From Talinum fruticosum (taxonomy: Eukaryota > Streptophyta > Magnoliopsida > Caryophyllales > Talinaceae), in assembly GCA_021018815.1 (NCBI GenBank), contig JAITYX010000157.1, forward strand, positions 248,001-312,000: a stretch of 64,000 nucleotides of DNA, read 5' to 3'. Every line of letters begins with the position of its first letter. Position 1 is the first letter of the stretch. A model generated the notes under the pieces. It did not search any database. It was not told the DNA's origin and saw only the letters and a program-made list of their open reading frames with translations. This document shows positions 12,100 to 23,782 of this stretch, in pieces. The translations under genes were made by a program, and so were the position numbers.

Positions 12100-13500
12100 C
12101 CGAGATTTGAGTTCGAAATGAATGAAAAATTGAGAAAATGAACTTTGCAATTTCAGAATTAATCAGCTCACGATGACTGGCCCACTCTCCAGCCCAAGTT
12201 CAAACCTAATGCCTGCCACAGGTTTCATCCAAGGAATGCCCAAAATCCCTCACGGTGGCTAATCTCCAAATTCATCTACATTTTCTCTCTCCAATCAAGT
12301 GGAGCCCACAAGTAATTCTAAATCCTAATAATTAACATATTAGGCAATTAGATGGTAGAAGTCCTGGGGCAGTGGGATTTCTTGGACAAAAAGAGGTGGA
12401 ATTTGGCAATATAAATAAAGGGTTTTGAGGGGCAATTGAGGTAGTCCTCAGTTCGCCAAGAGCTTCAGAGAGCCATAGCTTCAAAACTTTCCGCCGTTTT
12501 AGTTTAGTTACTTAGTTAGTTTTAGTTTAATTTAATTAGTTTTCTTCTTGTACATTTAGATTTAATTCATACTTTAGTTTTAATTATTCAGTTCGTATAA
12601 GTTTTTAATTCGGTTCGATTCATTCGTTCTCGATAACTTCTTCCCTTTTATTTCTCTTTTCTCTTTAATTTGTTTCATTTAATTTAAAAGTTTGATTTTT
12701 ATTATATTTTGATGTTAGTATTAGTTATATTATTTGTTTAATTTCATGTTTAATTTTATTTTGTTATTTTATGTTGTTGTTCAAGTCAATTTTTATTAGT
12801 AGTTATTAGATTAATTGTGTTTCATGTTAATTAGTTGTTAATTTGTGTCACTTTGGTTGTAATTAACCTCTTAATGATTAATTGATCTCGTTTACGCCTT
12901 AATTTATCTAGTTTATGCTAGTATTTTGGGATTGTTTCTCTTACCTGCCACATATTCGATGAGATGTCCGAAAAGGATCTTTTCATATTGATCTTTAGGC
13001 GGTTGGTCCGTCACTAAAAGGTGGAGTCAATTTGCTAGTGTGGGTATAGAGAATAGTTAGTGTTTTGGCATGAAAATAGCTTGAATCCTAGTTAGGTCCG
13101 ATATTTCTATTTTTGTAGTCTAATTGAGCTAACCCCACGAAAGTAGGTGGTTAGAATAATTAGACTAGCTCGTAACCCTCGAAAGTGTGGCTTGAGTAGG
13201 TTTTGATGGTGCAACCGATCACTCCTAAATACTTGTATAAACTTAGGTAGGTTTAGGCTTGGCTTGATTTATTAGTTTCTTAAGTGGTAAAATCACAACC
13301 CGAATATGTTTTTATTACTTTCTAGGTTAGTTTAATCATCATATACATCACATTTGTGTTGATTCGCCTAGACAGAAAGTTTAAGATAGCTTCGATAGTT
13401 GAAACATCACTACTCGTGGACACGACCCGTGCTTGCCGACTAACTACAACTACGCCGTGCACTTGCGGTTATAAATTTTAGAACTTAAATTCTTCCTAAC
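12100..13500 (+). mobile_element. LTR-like remnant, possibly Ty3/gypsy (Tat/Athila type)
   Basis: The stretch has the layout of a plant LTR and leader. A TATAAATAAAGG promoter-like word sits near 12409, followed by a T-rich leader with TTAGTTT-type words. It ends in a segment near 13410-13470 with GTGGACACGACCCGTGC and GCACTTGCGGTTAT, like the ends of Tat/Athila LTRs. The usual downstream primer-binding site is missing; the sequence turns into copia pol debris at about 13500. No partner LTR was found, so a solo or truncated LTR is most likely. Confidence 0.35.
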
Positions 13501-13504
13501 AAGG

Positions 13505-14770
13505 AGTGTAATGATGGACTTTAGTTATGCATTTCGATCTTGAACTACATCCAATAGATATGAAAATAACGTTTCTCAATGACATCGACGAGACTATATA
13601 TATGAAGTAGCCTGAAAACTTTATGGTTGGAGACCGAAAAAATTGTTTGCTAAAGAAACCCATAAGATGCGCTTAAATAGGCGTCTTCTCGGTGGTATAT
13701 GAAGTCTCAGCAAGTAGTTCTCCGATTTTAGTTTTGAGTTGAATTTACTTTATGAATGCTTATGGTATATGTTCAGTGGTGCACAAATACATTTTTCTGG
13801 TTTTATATGTAGATGACGACTTGCCCATAACGATATATGCTTATTACATGAAACCAAGAGATTTCTATCAAAGAATTTTGAGATGAAAGATCTTGGTGAC
13901 ACCCTATTTGTATTAGGTATCAACATACATCAAGATCGCTCTTGAGGTATTCTTGGGTTGTCACAAAATAGTTATATCAAAAGGTATTGAAAAGATATGA
14001 CATGCAAGATGACAAAACAGGAGACACCCATGTGGCTAAGGGAGACTAGTTTATTCTCGTACAATGCCCTAAGTAAGATTTTAAGAAAAAGGAATAGAAA
14101 AGATTCCCTATGCATCGACAATAGTTAGTTTGATGTATGCTCAAGTCTACAACCGTCTAGACATTGTGTACATCATAGGAATACTTGGGCGATAATTAGG
14201 CAATCTAGGATTAGAGCATTCTAGAACAGTCAAAAGAGTATTGCGAGTATTTATAGAGAACAAAAGGATATATGCTCACATATATCGAAGGTCAAATCAG
14301 CTTAAGATCATTGGATACACTAACTCTAATTTTGCTAGATGCGTAGATAGCATGAAGTCTACTTATGACTTCCTTTATCTCGCTAGCTGGAGGTGCCATC
14401 TGTTAGAAGAGTGTCAAACAGTCCATTACGTCTTCCACTATAGTAGCAGAGTTCATTGCATATTATGAAGCATCCAATCATGGGATATAGTTGCAGAATT
14501 TTGTCATGAGACTACGCATAGTGGATGTTATTCAAAGACTACTTAAATCATTTTGTGATAATAAGTTTGTAATTTAGTTTTCTAATAACAATAAGTGTTC
14601 AAGGAAGTCAAAATTTAAATCTCCAAATTTTAGTTGTGAAAGAAAAAGTTTAGAGAGAGAAATTGTCAATAGAACATATTGGCGTAAACTCTATGATTGC
14701 GGATCCGCTTACCATCCGTTGGTTTCATGAACATATGGCTCATATGAATGTTGTGTCATCTTTTGAGAAT
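13505..14770 (+). pseudogene. Ty1-copia pol fragment (reverse transcriptase and RNase H), heavily mutated
   Basis: Translating across frames gives recognisable copia words in order. DLELHPMDMK-like followed by VTFLN..ETIYM near 13540-13610 and LYVDDDL near 13806-13826 belong to the reverse transcriptase; the second is the YVDD catalytic box. GYTNSNFARCVDSMKSTYDF near 14300-14370 is the RNase H region. SIEHIGVNSMIADPLT near 14665-14715 is the usual C-terminal end before the polypurine tract. Frame changes and stops are frequent (for example after ASW near 14390), so the gene is dead. Gag, protease and integrase are not visible upstream. The matching polypurine tract and 3' LTR lie beyond the Harbinger insertion, at 20745 onward. 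Confidence 0.82.
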
Positions 14771-14977
14771 ATTAGTTTTAGAAGGAGTTTGCAATTTGGA
14801 TGGTCATTTTTAATTTTGTATTTTAGTTTCATTTCAGTTGTGATGATATTATTTTGTACATAAATAAAGTTTTATCAAAGTTTTCCCTTTATAGTCTGTT
14901 TATTTTTGGATCTCACTAAAGTTTAAGGTGGACAAGTTAAAATTAGACGTGATAAGATCACATCAATGAAATTTCAT

Positions 14978-15121
14978 GCTATATGTCCACATCATAATCA
15001 ATGTCATTCCTTTGTATTAACATAAGTAATCATCGACGAGTCGAGTTACGCTATATGTCCACATCATAATCAATGTCATTCCTTTGTATTAACATAAGTA
15101 ATCATCGACGAGTCGAGTTAC
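14978..15121. repeat. Perfect 72-bp direct tandem duplication
   Basis: Two identical 72-base units, 14978-15049 and 15050-15121, begin GCTATATGTCCACATC and end GACGAGTCGAGTTAC. They lie in the non-coding segment of the copia element between pol and the 3' LTR. Identity with no visible difference suggests recent duplication or an assembly duplication. Confidence 0.92.
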
Positions 15122-17875
15122 AAGATCGTAAGGAATGTTGTTTTGGCCTTATATTAATATTATTGATTAATGGGATTAGTTTAATTATATTGTTACAATG
15201 ATAGTATGGTTGAGCTCAAATTGAGTTGTTTGCTATAGTACATATTTGTAAGGTTACGGGCCTATTCGGCAATAGTGTTTTAGATAGCTTTTAGTGTTTT
15301 GAATGGGTTAAAACACTACTTCCTTAATTTTACGAGTGTTCGGTTGATTAGCCTTTTTTAGTAGCTTTTAGCGTTTATACTAGCTTCTTTAAAACGTTAC
15401 TAACATTAACGTTTGAAAATTGAAACTAGTGTTTCAATACTTTAATTCTAAAAATACCCTTAATTTATTATAGATATTACAATCCATACCATTACTATAA
15501 AAACCCTTGTCCCACAAACCACGAAACACTCGCTCTGCCGTCTCTCTCCTCTCTCCTCAAGCTCTCTCTCCTCAAGCTCTCGCTCTGCTCTGCCGTCTCT
15601 CTCCTCTCTCTTCAAACTCTCTGCTCTTGCCAGAATCTCAAGTCCAGAATTCAGAATTTTGGCTCTGCTCTTCTCCATTGTTGAGGAGAGACATTTTTGG
15701 GGCGGGGCCGGGGGAGAAAACTCCGCACATAATTAAGGGAGCCAATTTTGTCTGTAACCTGGAGAACGTGTGATGCTCGGGTCGGAGTTTGGGATTTTTT
15801 TCGATAAGCGCTCATCCGAAGAACTTTGCTCTGCTGTCTCTCTCTCTGCTCATCTCGAAGAATTTTGGAGCAATACTTGTGAGTAGCAAATCTCTTTAAT
15901 CTATCTTTTTAATTTCTAATGTATATTACCCGATTACGAAACTCGAAGATTGTGTATTCCCTCTATGGGTTTTTTGAAATTTTATAATTTGTACAAGTTA
16001 ATTACATGATAGATCGTTGTTTTACAATTCGAATGCTTCGGATCAAAAGCAACGTCTTGTTAGATTGTCCAATTATTTCACGAAAAGCGATTGAAAGTCA
16101 CATTTCAAATTTGAGGTATTGAAATTATTTAGACAATCTTATGCTTTAAATTATTTGGACAATCTTTTGCTTTTAGCCGACTGAATATTTCACGTAACAT
16201 GATTTAGCCGATTGAATATTTTAAATTATTTAGACTATCTTATGCTTTTAGGTATTGAAAGTTTAGGTGCTCCGGTGTGGTTTTGTAAATACGAGTTGTG
16301 ATGATGATGTTGTTGAAGGGAGTTAGTACAAGCACTTATGGAAATGGAGATATTGGTTTATCTAATATAAAGGGGTAGTGATGATTAATGGGTCTTTTGA
16401 AGCTTTAATTAGGAACATTGACTAAGGAATTAAGGATATAAGGACCCTCATGGGTTTACGTGGGTATTAACTCGATATTGTGAAGCTAATTGGATGCCAA
16501 GGAAAGTCCTTGATCAGATTAATCTTGATAGGCGAAGGCATATCTTTGGACAGCGAGTTCCATGCATGTGATTTTGTCCTCGATCATCGATCTGTTTGAC
16601 GCCAGACATGCTGCTGTGGTTCCACACAAAAATGGAAGGTTGGATCTTTTACCTGTCACTTATGGTTTAATGTACTCAGTGCTTTCTAATCAACAAAATC
16701 CTTTTGTTTTGTTTTTTCTTTTTCCTTCTTTTTTTTTTTTTGGCTTAGGGGAGGGGGAAAGAGCTAATAGTTTGAAAGGTGAAGTAAAGGGTCGTCAAAT
16801 GAGGATGTGAGTGGAAGTAGTATGTATGTCTGCTATGGTACCTGGATTCTTTGTTCCACCCAAAGGTCTCTATGTCAAACACATGACAATAAAACATAGG
16901 CAAGACATTTGGATGGCTGGATGCTTAAAACTGGGAAAAATTTCCACACATTCTTTGCAGCTTTTTAACTCGATACTCGAGCACATACTTAATGTACACT
17001 TGTGCCGGAATCTAGGCAACATAGTTTATATGTGCAACATGAAGTGTCTTGCTGTCATGTTGTTGCCTAATTGATGTCTCATTGGGATGTTTTGACTTTT
17101 ATACACCACTTCTATTGGAAGCCGGAAAGAAACGCAGCTTTATATGATTTTTAACTCTTTTATGATCTCTATTCTTACACAAACACTAATAGAACTATAG
17201 AAGTATATCTTACATGAATAAAGTCAAAAGGTTTCTGGTTGTTGGGGATTCTCCGAATTACTACTAGTTTTAGCACTTAGCGATGTGGATAAAACTATAA
17301 CAGTCCATGAACACTAATTAAAGCTCAATAACACTTATAAGTACCTTTCTCAAATGTCTCCGAATCCGCCACTAGCTCATATGTTGAGACATGTGGAGTA
17401 GAAGTTCCAACCATTTGTTTGGACCTCCATTTATGTTATTACTTGCAAGCATAATTTGATTACACTGATTTTGGGCCTCATAAGTTATATACCTCTCTAA
17501 AGCATGCTACAATTGATTTTGAGGAATATTAATGTTTATTTGGTTTTGCACTTGCATGGTTTTTGTCGATTAGTTTAACTAATGCTATATATATATGTAA
17601 ACGACTATTGCTTCCAATCAGGCTTCTTCCCCTCCCTGCTCCTTCCCCTTCAATACAATGGGTAGCTATGAATTTCATTATTAACAAGTTAATAAACACC
17701 CATATGATGTGCATATAAGCCGTAGAGGAAAGTTCTAGGAAGATTATTCTATTGATATATCTCTTTTTCATATCAAAACAACTTATAATATAAGTAACTT
17801 CTGTTTTTGGACATTCCTTCTTGTGATTGATGAGTTGTTGAATTTCAATAATTTTATCTGTATTCGTGTAAAGGT

Positions 17876-19119
17876 TTGACATTATATTACATGGGGTTGG
17901 AAAATAATGAAACTAAAAAGGGTGGAGCAACAAAAGAGTCTTTCAAGTGGACCTATGATGAGAAGATTGTGTTATGTGATATTATTTTTCAATATATTAT
18001 GAAAAATGGACGTGGACAATGCATTAAATGGCGTGAAATTAGAGAAGAAGTTACTCGGAGAATAGGACGTCCATGTTTATGTACTAGTTGTAAGCACAAG
18101 TATGATGCAATGAGAAAGGATTGGCGTGCTTGGAAGCAATTGCGAAATTCGAAACTGGACTAGGTTGGGATCCTGTTTCGGGAAAAATTAAGGCTACACC
18201 AGAATGGTGGGATAAGAAAATTAAGGTATGTTTTTGTCCAACTTAATCATAGTCCATATATGAATAAAAGTAGTCTAAACATACCTTACGAAGTCAATAT
18301 ATTTTAACTAATCTATATTGATGTTTGATATTATGTAGGAGAATTCACAAATCAAAAAGTTTCGAGAAAAAGGTGTGAGTTCATTACTTGAAGATAAGTG
18401 GAACCAAATATATGGAGATTCATATGCAACTCGGGGAAAATGTTTATGTACCTACTCGTAGAACCTCCTGTTATCAATGTTGAGGAATACAACTATGGAC
18501 AAGAAGAAGAAAATAACATAAAAAACAAGGTTGGGGAAGAAGGAAATATGCATATATGTAATCCCGAAGAGTATGCATATTTTCAATCAGTATTAGGGGA
18601 TGAAGAAAATTTTTGTAAAGATTTTGTTGAATCCGTAAGTGAGCATGGTGTTGACAACGTCCCTCTGAATAATGAAGCAGGTGGTTCTCAAATGAATAAA
18701 CAATTGCTTTGTACCCAAGTGGCAAGTGAAGGTGGACTAGTTAGAAACCAAGTATACAAAAAAGTCCAAAAATCGGCTTAAAGATGAATCCTATCCAACC
18801 GAAACGCAATAGAAGGCAATCGGGGGTCTACAATGTTGGGTTCTCAAATAAAGGACTTGATTACATCTTGTAAAATAATGAGTCAAGGTGGACCAAGTAG
18901 TAAGAGCAAACATGAGTCATCTACATCTACCGTTACTAAAGGAATGCAAATTATTAGTCGTATGGTAGAGAATCACATTTTAGAGAAAGGCAGTGATTTT
19001 TGTGTTATGCTACTTGTGTGCTTGAAGATGCTGTGAAGAGAGAAATATTTTTGAATATGGATGATGATGACAGTAGATTAAAGTGGCTTAAATATTTGTG
19101 TATGAGGAAAGAAAATTAA
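17876..19119 (+). pseudogene. Harbinger ORF1, Myb/SANT-like DNA-binding protein, frameshifted
   Basis: ORF1 proteins of PIF/Harbinger bind element ends and assist the transposase. The first segment (17876-18163) has the plant Myb/SANT-like domain: FKWTYDEKIVLCDIIFQYI, KWREIREEVTRRIGR and KHKYDAMRKDWRAWK. A frameshift near 18145 leads into KFETGLGWDPVSGKIKAT and PEWWDKKIK. A likely GT-AG intron follows at about 18226-18338. The frame continues with KKFREKGVSSLLEDKW, shifts again near 18430, and ends after a long acidic region with a C-terminal block including DAVKREIFLNMDDDDSRLKW before a stop at about 19117. At least three frame changes make it non-functional. Confidence 0.82.
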
Positions 19120-19329
19120 ATTTCTGCATAGTTATTGTGGGATGTTTGCAAACTTTATTATAATTTTTTGGTAGTTGTTATGTTGTTTATTATAATGGTT
19201 GAACTTGAACTTAGTATTATATAAATAGAAACATATGTTTCTATATTATTCGTTAATTCATTGTCATTTGTTATTTTTTAATATTTTATTTTATAAATAA
19301 TTGAATATATTATTATGGATTGCAGGGAA

Positions 19330-20240
19330 ATTAATGGATAGTGATGAAATGGAATACGATGAAATGTATTATGATGAGGACAAATTTTATAAATTTTGGA
19401 CTATGGCTTCATGTACAACAACATTGATATCTATATATTATTCTAAGTACATCTATAAGGAACCTTGCATGACCTCTTTTTTAAAAGGAGAGATGTGGAT
19501 CAAGGAAATGTTAAATGGTAATCCTATTCGATGTGTGAACGCTTTTAGAATGGAGCCAAATTTATTTTTAACATTATGTAAGGAGTTGTCTACGAAATAT
19601 GGGTTACAACCAAGTAGTAGGATGTCAATTTATGAGAAAGTTGGCATCTTTTTGTACACCATTGCTTTAGGTGTTTCAAATAAAGTGGTTAGTGAACGTT
19701 TTCAACGTTCGGGTGATACTATAAGCAGAGTATTTCATCAAGTATTAAATACAATTTCTACACGAGAATTTAAGGGTCTTGCATATGACATCATAAGACC
19801 TAGAGATCCGGAGTCCATACAGGAAAAGCTATTTAGTACCATATTCAAAAGTAAGATATCACCATCCTCAATTTCAAAATGAGCCGCGAAAAATGCTCAG
19901 GAAGCCTTCAATCGTGCATAATCTTCCCTTCGAAGTTGCATTAAGAGATCATTTGGAGTTTTGAAGCAGAGGTGGAAGATACTAAATAGAATGCCTCAAT
20001 TTAGTGTTGATACACAAATAAGGACTATAGTGGCTACATTTGCACTACACAATTACATTCGTATTTATTCACTAAACGATAGAGTGTTTCAAGTACTTGA
20101 GTAACATCCAAATTACATTCCCATTGATGAGCTCTCAAATACTAGTTCCACAAATGAAGAAAATATCGAGGCAAAGATCTGAAATGAAGGATGTTCGTGA
20201 TTGAATTGCTGAGAAATTATGGCTTGCTAAACGACAAAAT
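19330..20240 (+). pseudogene. Harbinger transposase (HARBI1-like nuclease) with DDE core deleted
   Basis: The open segment up to 19882 matches the N-terminal half of plant Harbinger transposases: KGEMWIKEMLNGNPIRCVNA, YGLQPSSRMSIYEKVGIFLY, GVSNKVVSERFQRSGDTISR and FKGLAYDIIRPRDP. After that, family members carry the DDE domain with a DGTH-type motif. Here the sequence jumps, after a few residues, to the C-terminal part: RYHHPQFQNEPR-like, then RSFGVLKQRWKILNRMPQF and ATFALHNYIR near 19940-20060, with frame changes. The central catalytic aspartates are therefore missing and the protein cannot be active. It lies downstream of ORF1 on the same strand. Confidence 0.87.
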
Positions 20241-20430
20241 TAATTGAACCATTAACAAGATCAATGTAGTTTTCTTTTTCATTATGAAATATTAGCTTGT
20301 GTTTGTTTCTGACTTATTTCGAGTACTTTGAGCTTTCTTTTACTTATGGATCCTCTATTGTCAAATAAATTTTGTTAAATTTGAATTTAAGGAATTTTTT
20401 TACGTTGATGAAAACTAATTAAAAACTTAA

Positions 20431-20571
<141 letters not shown>

Positions 20572-20744
20572 CATGTCCTTTTTCGTCATTTTATATTTAT
20601 CAGCTAATTTCAACAGCTAATTGAACCAAACACATTGTTTATAAACATCTAGTTAAACAGCTATTAGCTAACGATTACAATATAACAGTCTATCCGTTAC
20701 CCAAACAGACTCATTTTGCCGAACATGGCCTACGTATATAGCTT

Positions 20745-20754
20745 AAGTGGGAGA
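20745..20754 (+). promoter_or_regulatory. Copia polypurine tract
   Basis: AAGTGGGAGA followed by TTGTTAG is the standard plant copia plus-strand primer directly before a 3' LTR. It lies 14 bases after the end of the Harbinger element. Confidence 0.7.
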
Positions 20755-20755
20755 T

Positions 20756-20914
20756 TGTTAGATCATAATCCAACAATGAATTTATATGCAACTAAATATG
20801 TATTGTAATAACTGTGATGGTTATAGCCTGACTAAACATAATCTGATAAAGTTATAATAATTTTGACTTTAATATATATAGTAGGGTGTTGGATTTATGT
20901 GAGAAGAAATTGGT

Positions 20915-20996
<82 letters not shown>

Positions 20997-21602
20997 TGCC
21001 TGAAGGCAACACTTAACAGAATACAAGGGAGGACCCTCCAACAAAGGTAAAAGGACACTCCAACAGACACTTCACCAAAGCACAACCTCTCATCTACACA
21101 TTGAATCAACTAAACATATTAGAGACTGAGCTGAAATTTGTAGCTTGCAAATGTGCCTCGTACTTAGGGGACTCCATTCCTATGCATCCACAAGCTCCAA
21201 AAGTGACAGCAAAGAAACTAGTTAACCACATTTTCTTTCTAATTTTGTTATGAAATCTAACAACAAAGAAACTGGTGGTTTAGTAGTGTTCTATGATGGG
21301 CAAAATAACAGTGAGTCAAAATCTAAAAGGGTTTACAATTATAAATATAAGGTTATGATCTTTAGGTCACATATATGAATTATTCTCTCTAACATGCCAT
21401 TATCAAAGACATAGTGAAAACCCGGAGGAATTCACAAGGGGTTTTCTTAATAGTACCTGTAGATCCGAAGACTTAACCATATATTGCTTACAGAAAATTG
21501 ATGTAAATTATAGATTAAGGTACATCATATTAATTTAAACTATTGATTTGACATATTGAATTTTAGATTTATAATGATGTTTCCGCAGCGGTTTTTCCAT
21601 CA
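20756..21602 (+). mobile_element. Probable copia 3' LTR
   Basis: The LTR starts TGTTAGATCATAATCC right after the polypurine tract. It has a TATAAATATAAGG promoter-like word near 21340. It may end near TTTCCGCAGCGGTTTTTCCATCA at about 21602, the common form of a plant copia LTR end. A (TA)n array (20920-20991) has expanded inside it. No 5' LTR was found, so the right boundary is tentative. Confidence 0.5.
20920..20991. repeat. (TA)n microsatellite
   Basis: About 36 uninterrupted TA units lie inside the probable copia LTR. Confidence 0.95.
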
Positions 21603-22630
21603 TGATTATCATAAAGAAAGCTATTCTTGAAGCATTCAACAGGGGTATACTATTTGAAGATATAAAAACTACTAAGACATTTCTTGGTGATAGTAAAAAG
21701 ACGTTTTTAAGAACGAAAATATTGAAACGTAAGGGAGTACATCATTGAAATGACTTATCTAACTTAAAAATTGAAAGCACTTAAACTGACATATACTAAA
21801 TATTTGCTCTTAGAAATAATATGATTTATGACTATATTCCACCTAAATAAAAAAAAAAAAGTTACGACAATTAAGGTCTAAAATTTTGGATAATCGAATA
21901 AAATAAGTCTTTCTGTAGTGAATTCTCTCATCTACATTAAAGTGAAAAGCCAACTTTAGTTTAATTTCTACCTCCTGGTTTGCTCTCGAGTCTTGACTAA
22001 GTGGTCGCATACTCACTTGATTCCTGTTGATATCCCTCCCTATAGGTGTTACATGAGCGAAATAGCCATTACTATTATGACTATTATTGGTTACTATCTG
22101 TCTATCCAACATACATTGTGAATGATGACTTTCATCCTCCGTGGACACATATCATTAATTTTCTTTCATGCTAACTATTGTTTTGGATATCGAGGGTCTT
22201 ATGATTAAAACACTTAAACATGAGAACCTTCAATTAGAATAAAGCTTTATAAGATGTCGAGACTCAAGAGCAACTCAACTGAAACTTTAAAACAATAGTT
22301 TAAGATCGATGTCAACATTTATATGTCCTTATTTTGACTTGTCCAACAATGTGGTTATAACATTTTCATTTTTGAGGCATAAATACTAATGCTGCAGAAA
22401 AGGGGCAAAAAATCATTTTGTTACTTTGCACAGTAAGAAAGAATTTAATCAAAAAGAAAAATGATAAAATCAAAATAATTAAGTTTTCCTTTTGGGCATA
22501 AGAAAAGAGACACAATCCCATTAATTAATACAATGCTCCTTCAAAAAACAGAAAAAGTAGTCGACTTTAAATATGTCTGGTTTCAATCTTTAAGGGTGCA
22601 ATCAAGGATGGAAAAGATAATTGTAGCCAT
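21603..22630. other. No gene recognised
   Basis: AT-rich sequence. The minus-strand frame 21843-22148 (101 residues) has no recognisable motif and I cannot support it as a gene. Confidence 0.4.
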
Positions 22631-23065
22631 GGTTATTAAACTTCCGATCTGTATCTTACAATTCTACGATTTTACGATCCAAAAATCCTCCATTGATCCA
22701 ACTCCCATTAAAATCTTAAATATATTAGAATCTTACGATCCTAATTTAGTTCAAAAACACACTGGTAGAGTCGTGATACGATACGATCCGATCCACGATT
22801 CTAAATAAATTTCATAATTTGTTGGCACATAATTTTATTCGAGAATTCATCACAATAGTATGTTTTTGAAATAAAATCTTTCACAAAGTATAATTGAATT
22901 GGATTTCCTATAAATCTTTATAAATGTTTGCTAACATTTTTATTCTTATAAAAAAACTTCACAATTACAAACAAATATTAGAATCTTACGATCCTCGATC
23001 CGATTCTACGATTTCGATTCTAATCACCCCCATTGATTCTAACTAGGATCCCGATTCTAACAACC
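22631..23065. mobile_element. 435-bp MITE, solo copy of a family also found at 41275, 62019 and 63767
   Basis: It starts GGTTATTAAACTTCCGATC and ends GATCCCGATTCTAACAACC, giving an imperfect terminal inverted repeat of about 19 bases. The interior is filled with TTACGATCC/TCTACGATTC words. No target duplication is obvious. The three other copies lie inside the larger Helitron-like repeats at 40831-42985, 60857-62879 and 62939 onward; here it stands alone, which suggests independent mobility. Confidence 0.7.
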
Positions 23066-23106
23066 TTGATCGCAGCGATCCTATGCCTTGACTCGACTAT
23101 AGAGTA

Positions 23107-23290
23107 TTGTTTACAACCTAATTTAACCTTCTTTAGATTCCAAGTGTTGTAATGTAACTATTGTAACCTTGTCGTTACATTTTTTTGCTTATGTTTGTAT
23201 CATTGTGATTTTGTACTCAAGATGCCCGTCCTGTTTTTATATTTATATAATGTTCCATGGTTTTCCAAAAAAAAAAAAAAGAAAAAGACT
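23107..23290 (+). mobile_element. 5'-truncated LINE-like retroposon with A-rich tail and 12-bp TSD
   Basis: The sequence reads like a plant LINE 3' UTR (TTGTAATGTAACTATTG, ATTTATATAATGTTCCATGG) and ends in about fourteen A residues at 23266-23280. GACTATAGAGTA (23095-23106) recurs as GATTATAGAGTA (23291-23302), one mismatch in twelve, as target-primed reverse transcription would leave. There is no coding content. Confidence 0.7.
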
Positions 23291-23710
23291 GATTATAGAG
23301 TAGTTCTTTAGAATTTATAGTTTCATTTTTAAGAGACAGAGAAAAATCATAAGCTAATTTTTTGAAGTTCATCTTCGGACACAATAAATATAATATCCTT
23401 TATTATATTAAACTTGTAATTAACGGTATATTATAATAATTAAGGTTTTTTGTTTAAAAAGAGATCATTAAGGTCTTAATTTTCAGATTATCAAGTGCGA
23501 TTATTCTCTCATTAAGAATTCTCTAACCAACATCAAAGTTAAAGCTAACCACAAACAAATAAAGAAACAAACATCTTTCATACTGCTAGATCGGAAAAAG
23601 AGTGATTTTCCAATTGATAGAACCAAAAAAACAAAAACAACAGAACTGATGAGCTAAATTTGATGACAGCTGACATAACAAATAAAAATGAAAAAGAAAA
23701 AGAAGAAAAA

Positions 23711-23782
23711 CGCCGTTGCCGGGGATCGAACCCGGGTCACCCGCGTGACAGGCGGGAATACTCACCACTATACTACAACGAC
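23711..23782 (-). tRNA. trnD-GUC: tRNA-Asp (anticodon GUC)
   Basis: The minus strand gives a full 72-base cloverleaf. The acceptor stem GTCGTTG pairs with CAACGGC, with discriminator G. The D arm contains the A box TAGTATAGTGG, the anticodon loop reads CTGTCAC with GTC, and the T arm contains GGGTTCGATCCCC (B box). CCA is not encoded and a run of T residues follows the 3' end, the usual RNA polymerase III stop. There is no intron. It is the nuclear cytosolic form. The open reading frame 23586-23768 on the same strand is only a translation through it. Confidence 0.98.

Noticed and set aside
23586..23768. Minus-strand frame MVSIPACHAGDPGSIPGNGV
   Set aside because: It is a translation through the tRNA-Asp gene, a common annotation artefact.
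23711..23782. Primer-binding site of a Tat/Athila retrotransposon (CGCCGTTGCCGGGGA is complementary to tRNA-Asp)
   Set aside because: The full 72-base cloverleaf with 3' T-run is present, so it is the tRNA gene itself, with no LTR next to it.
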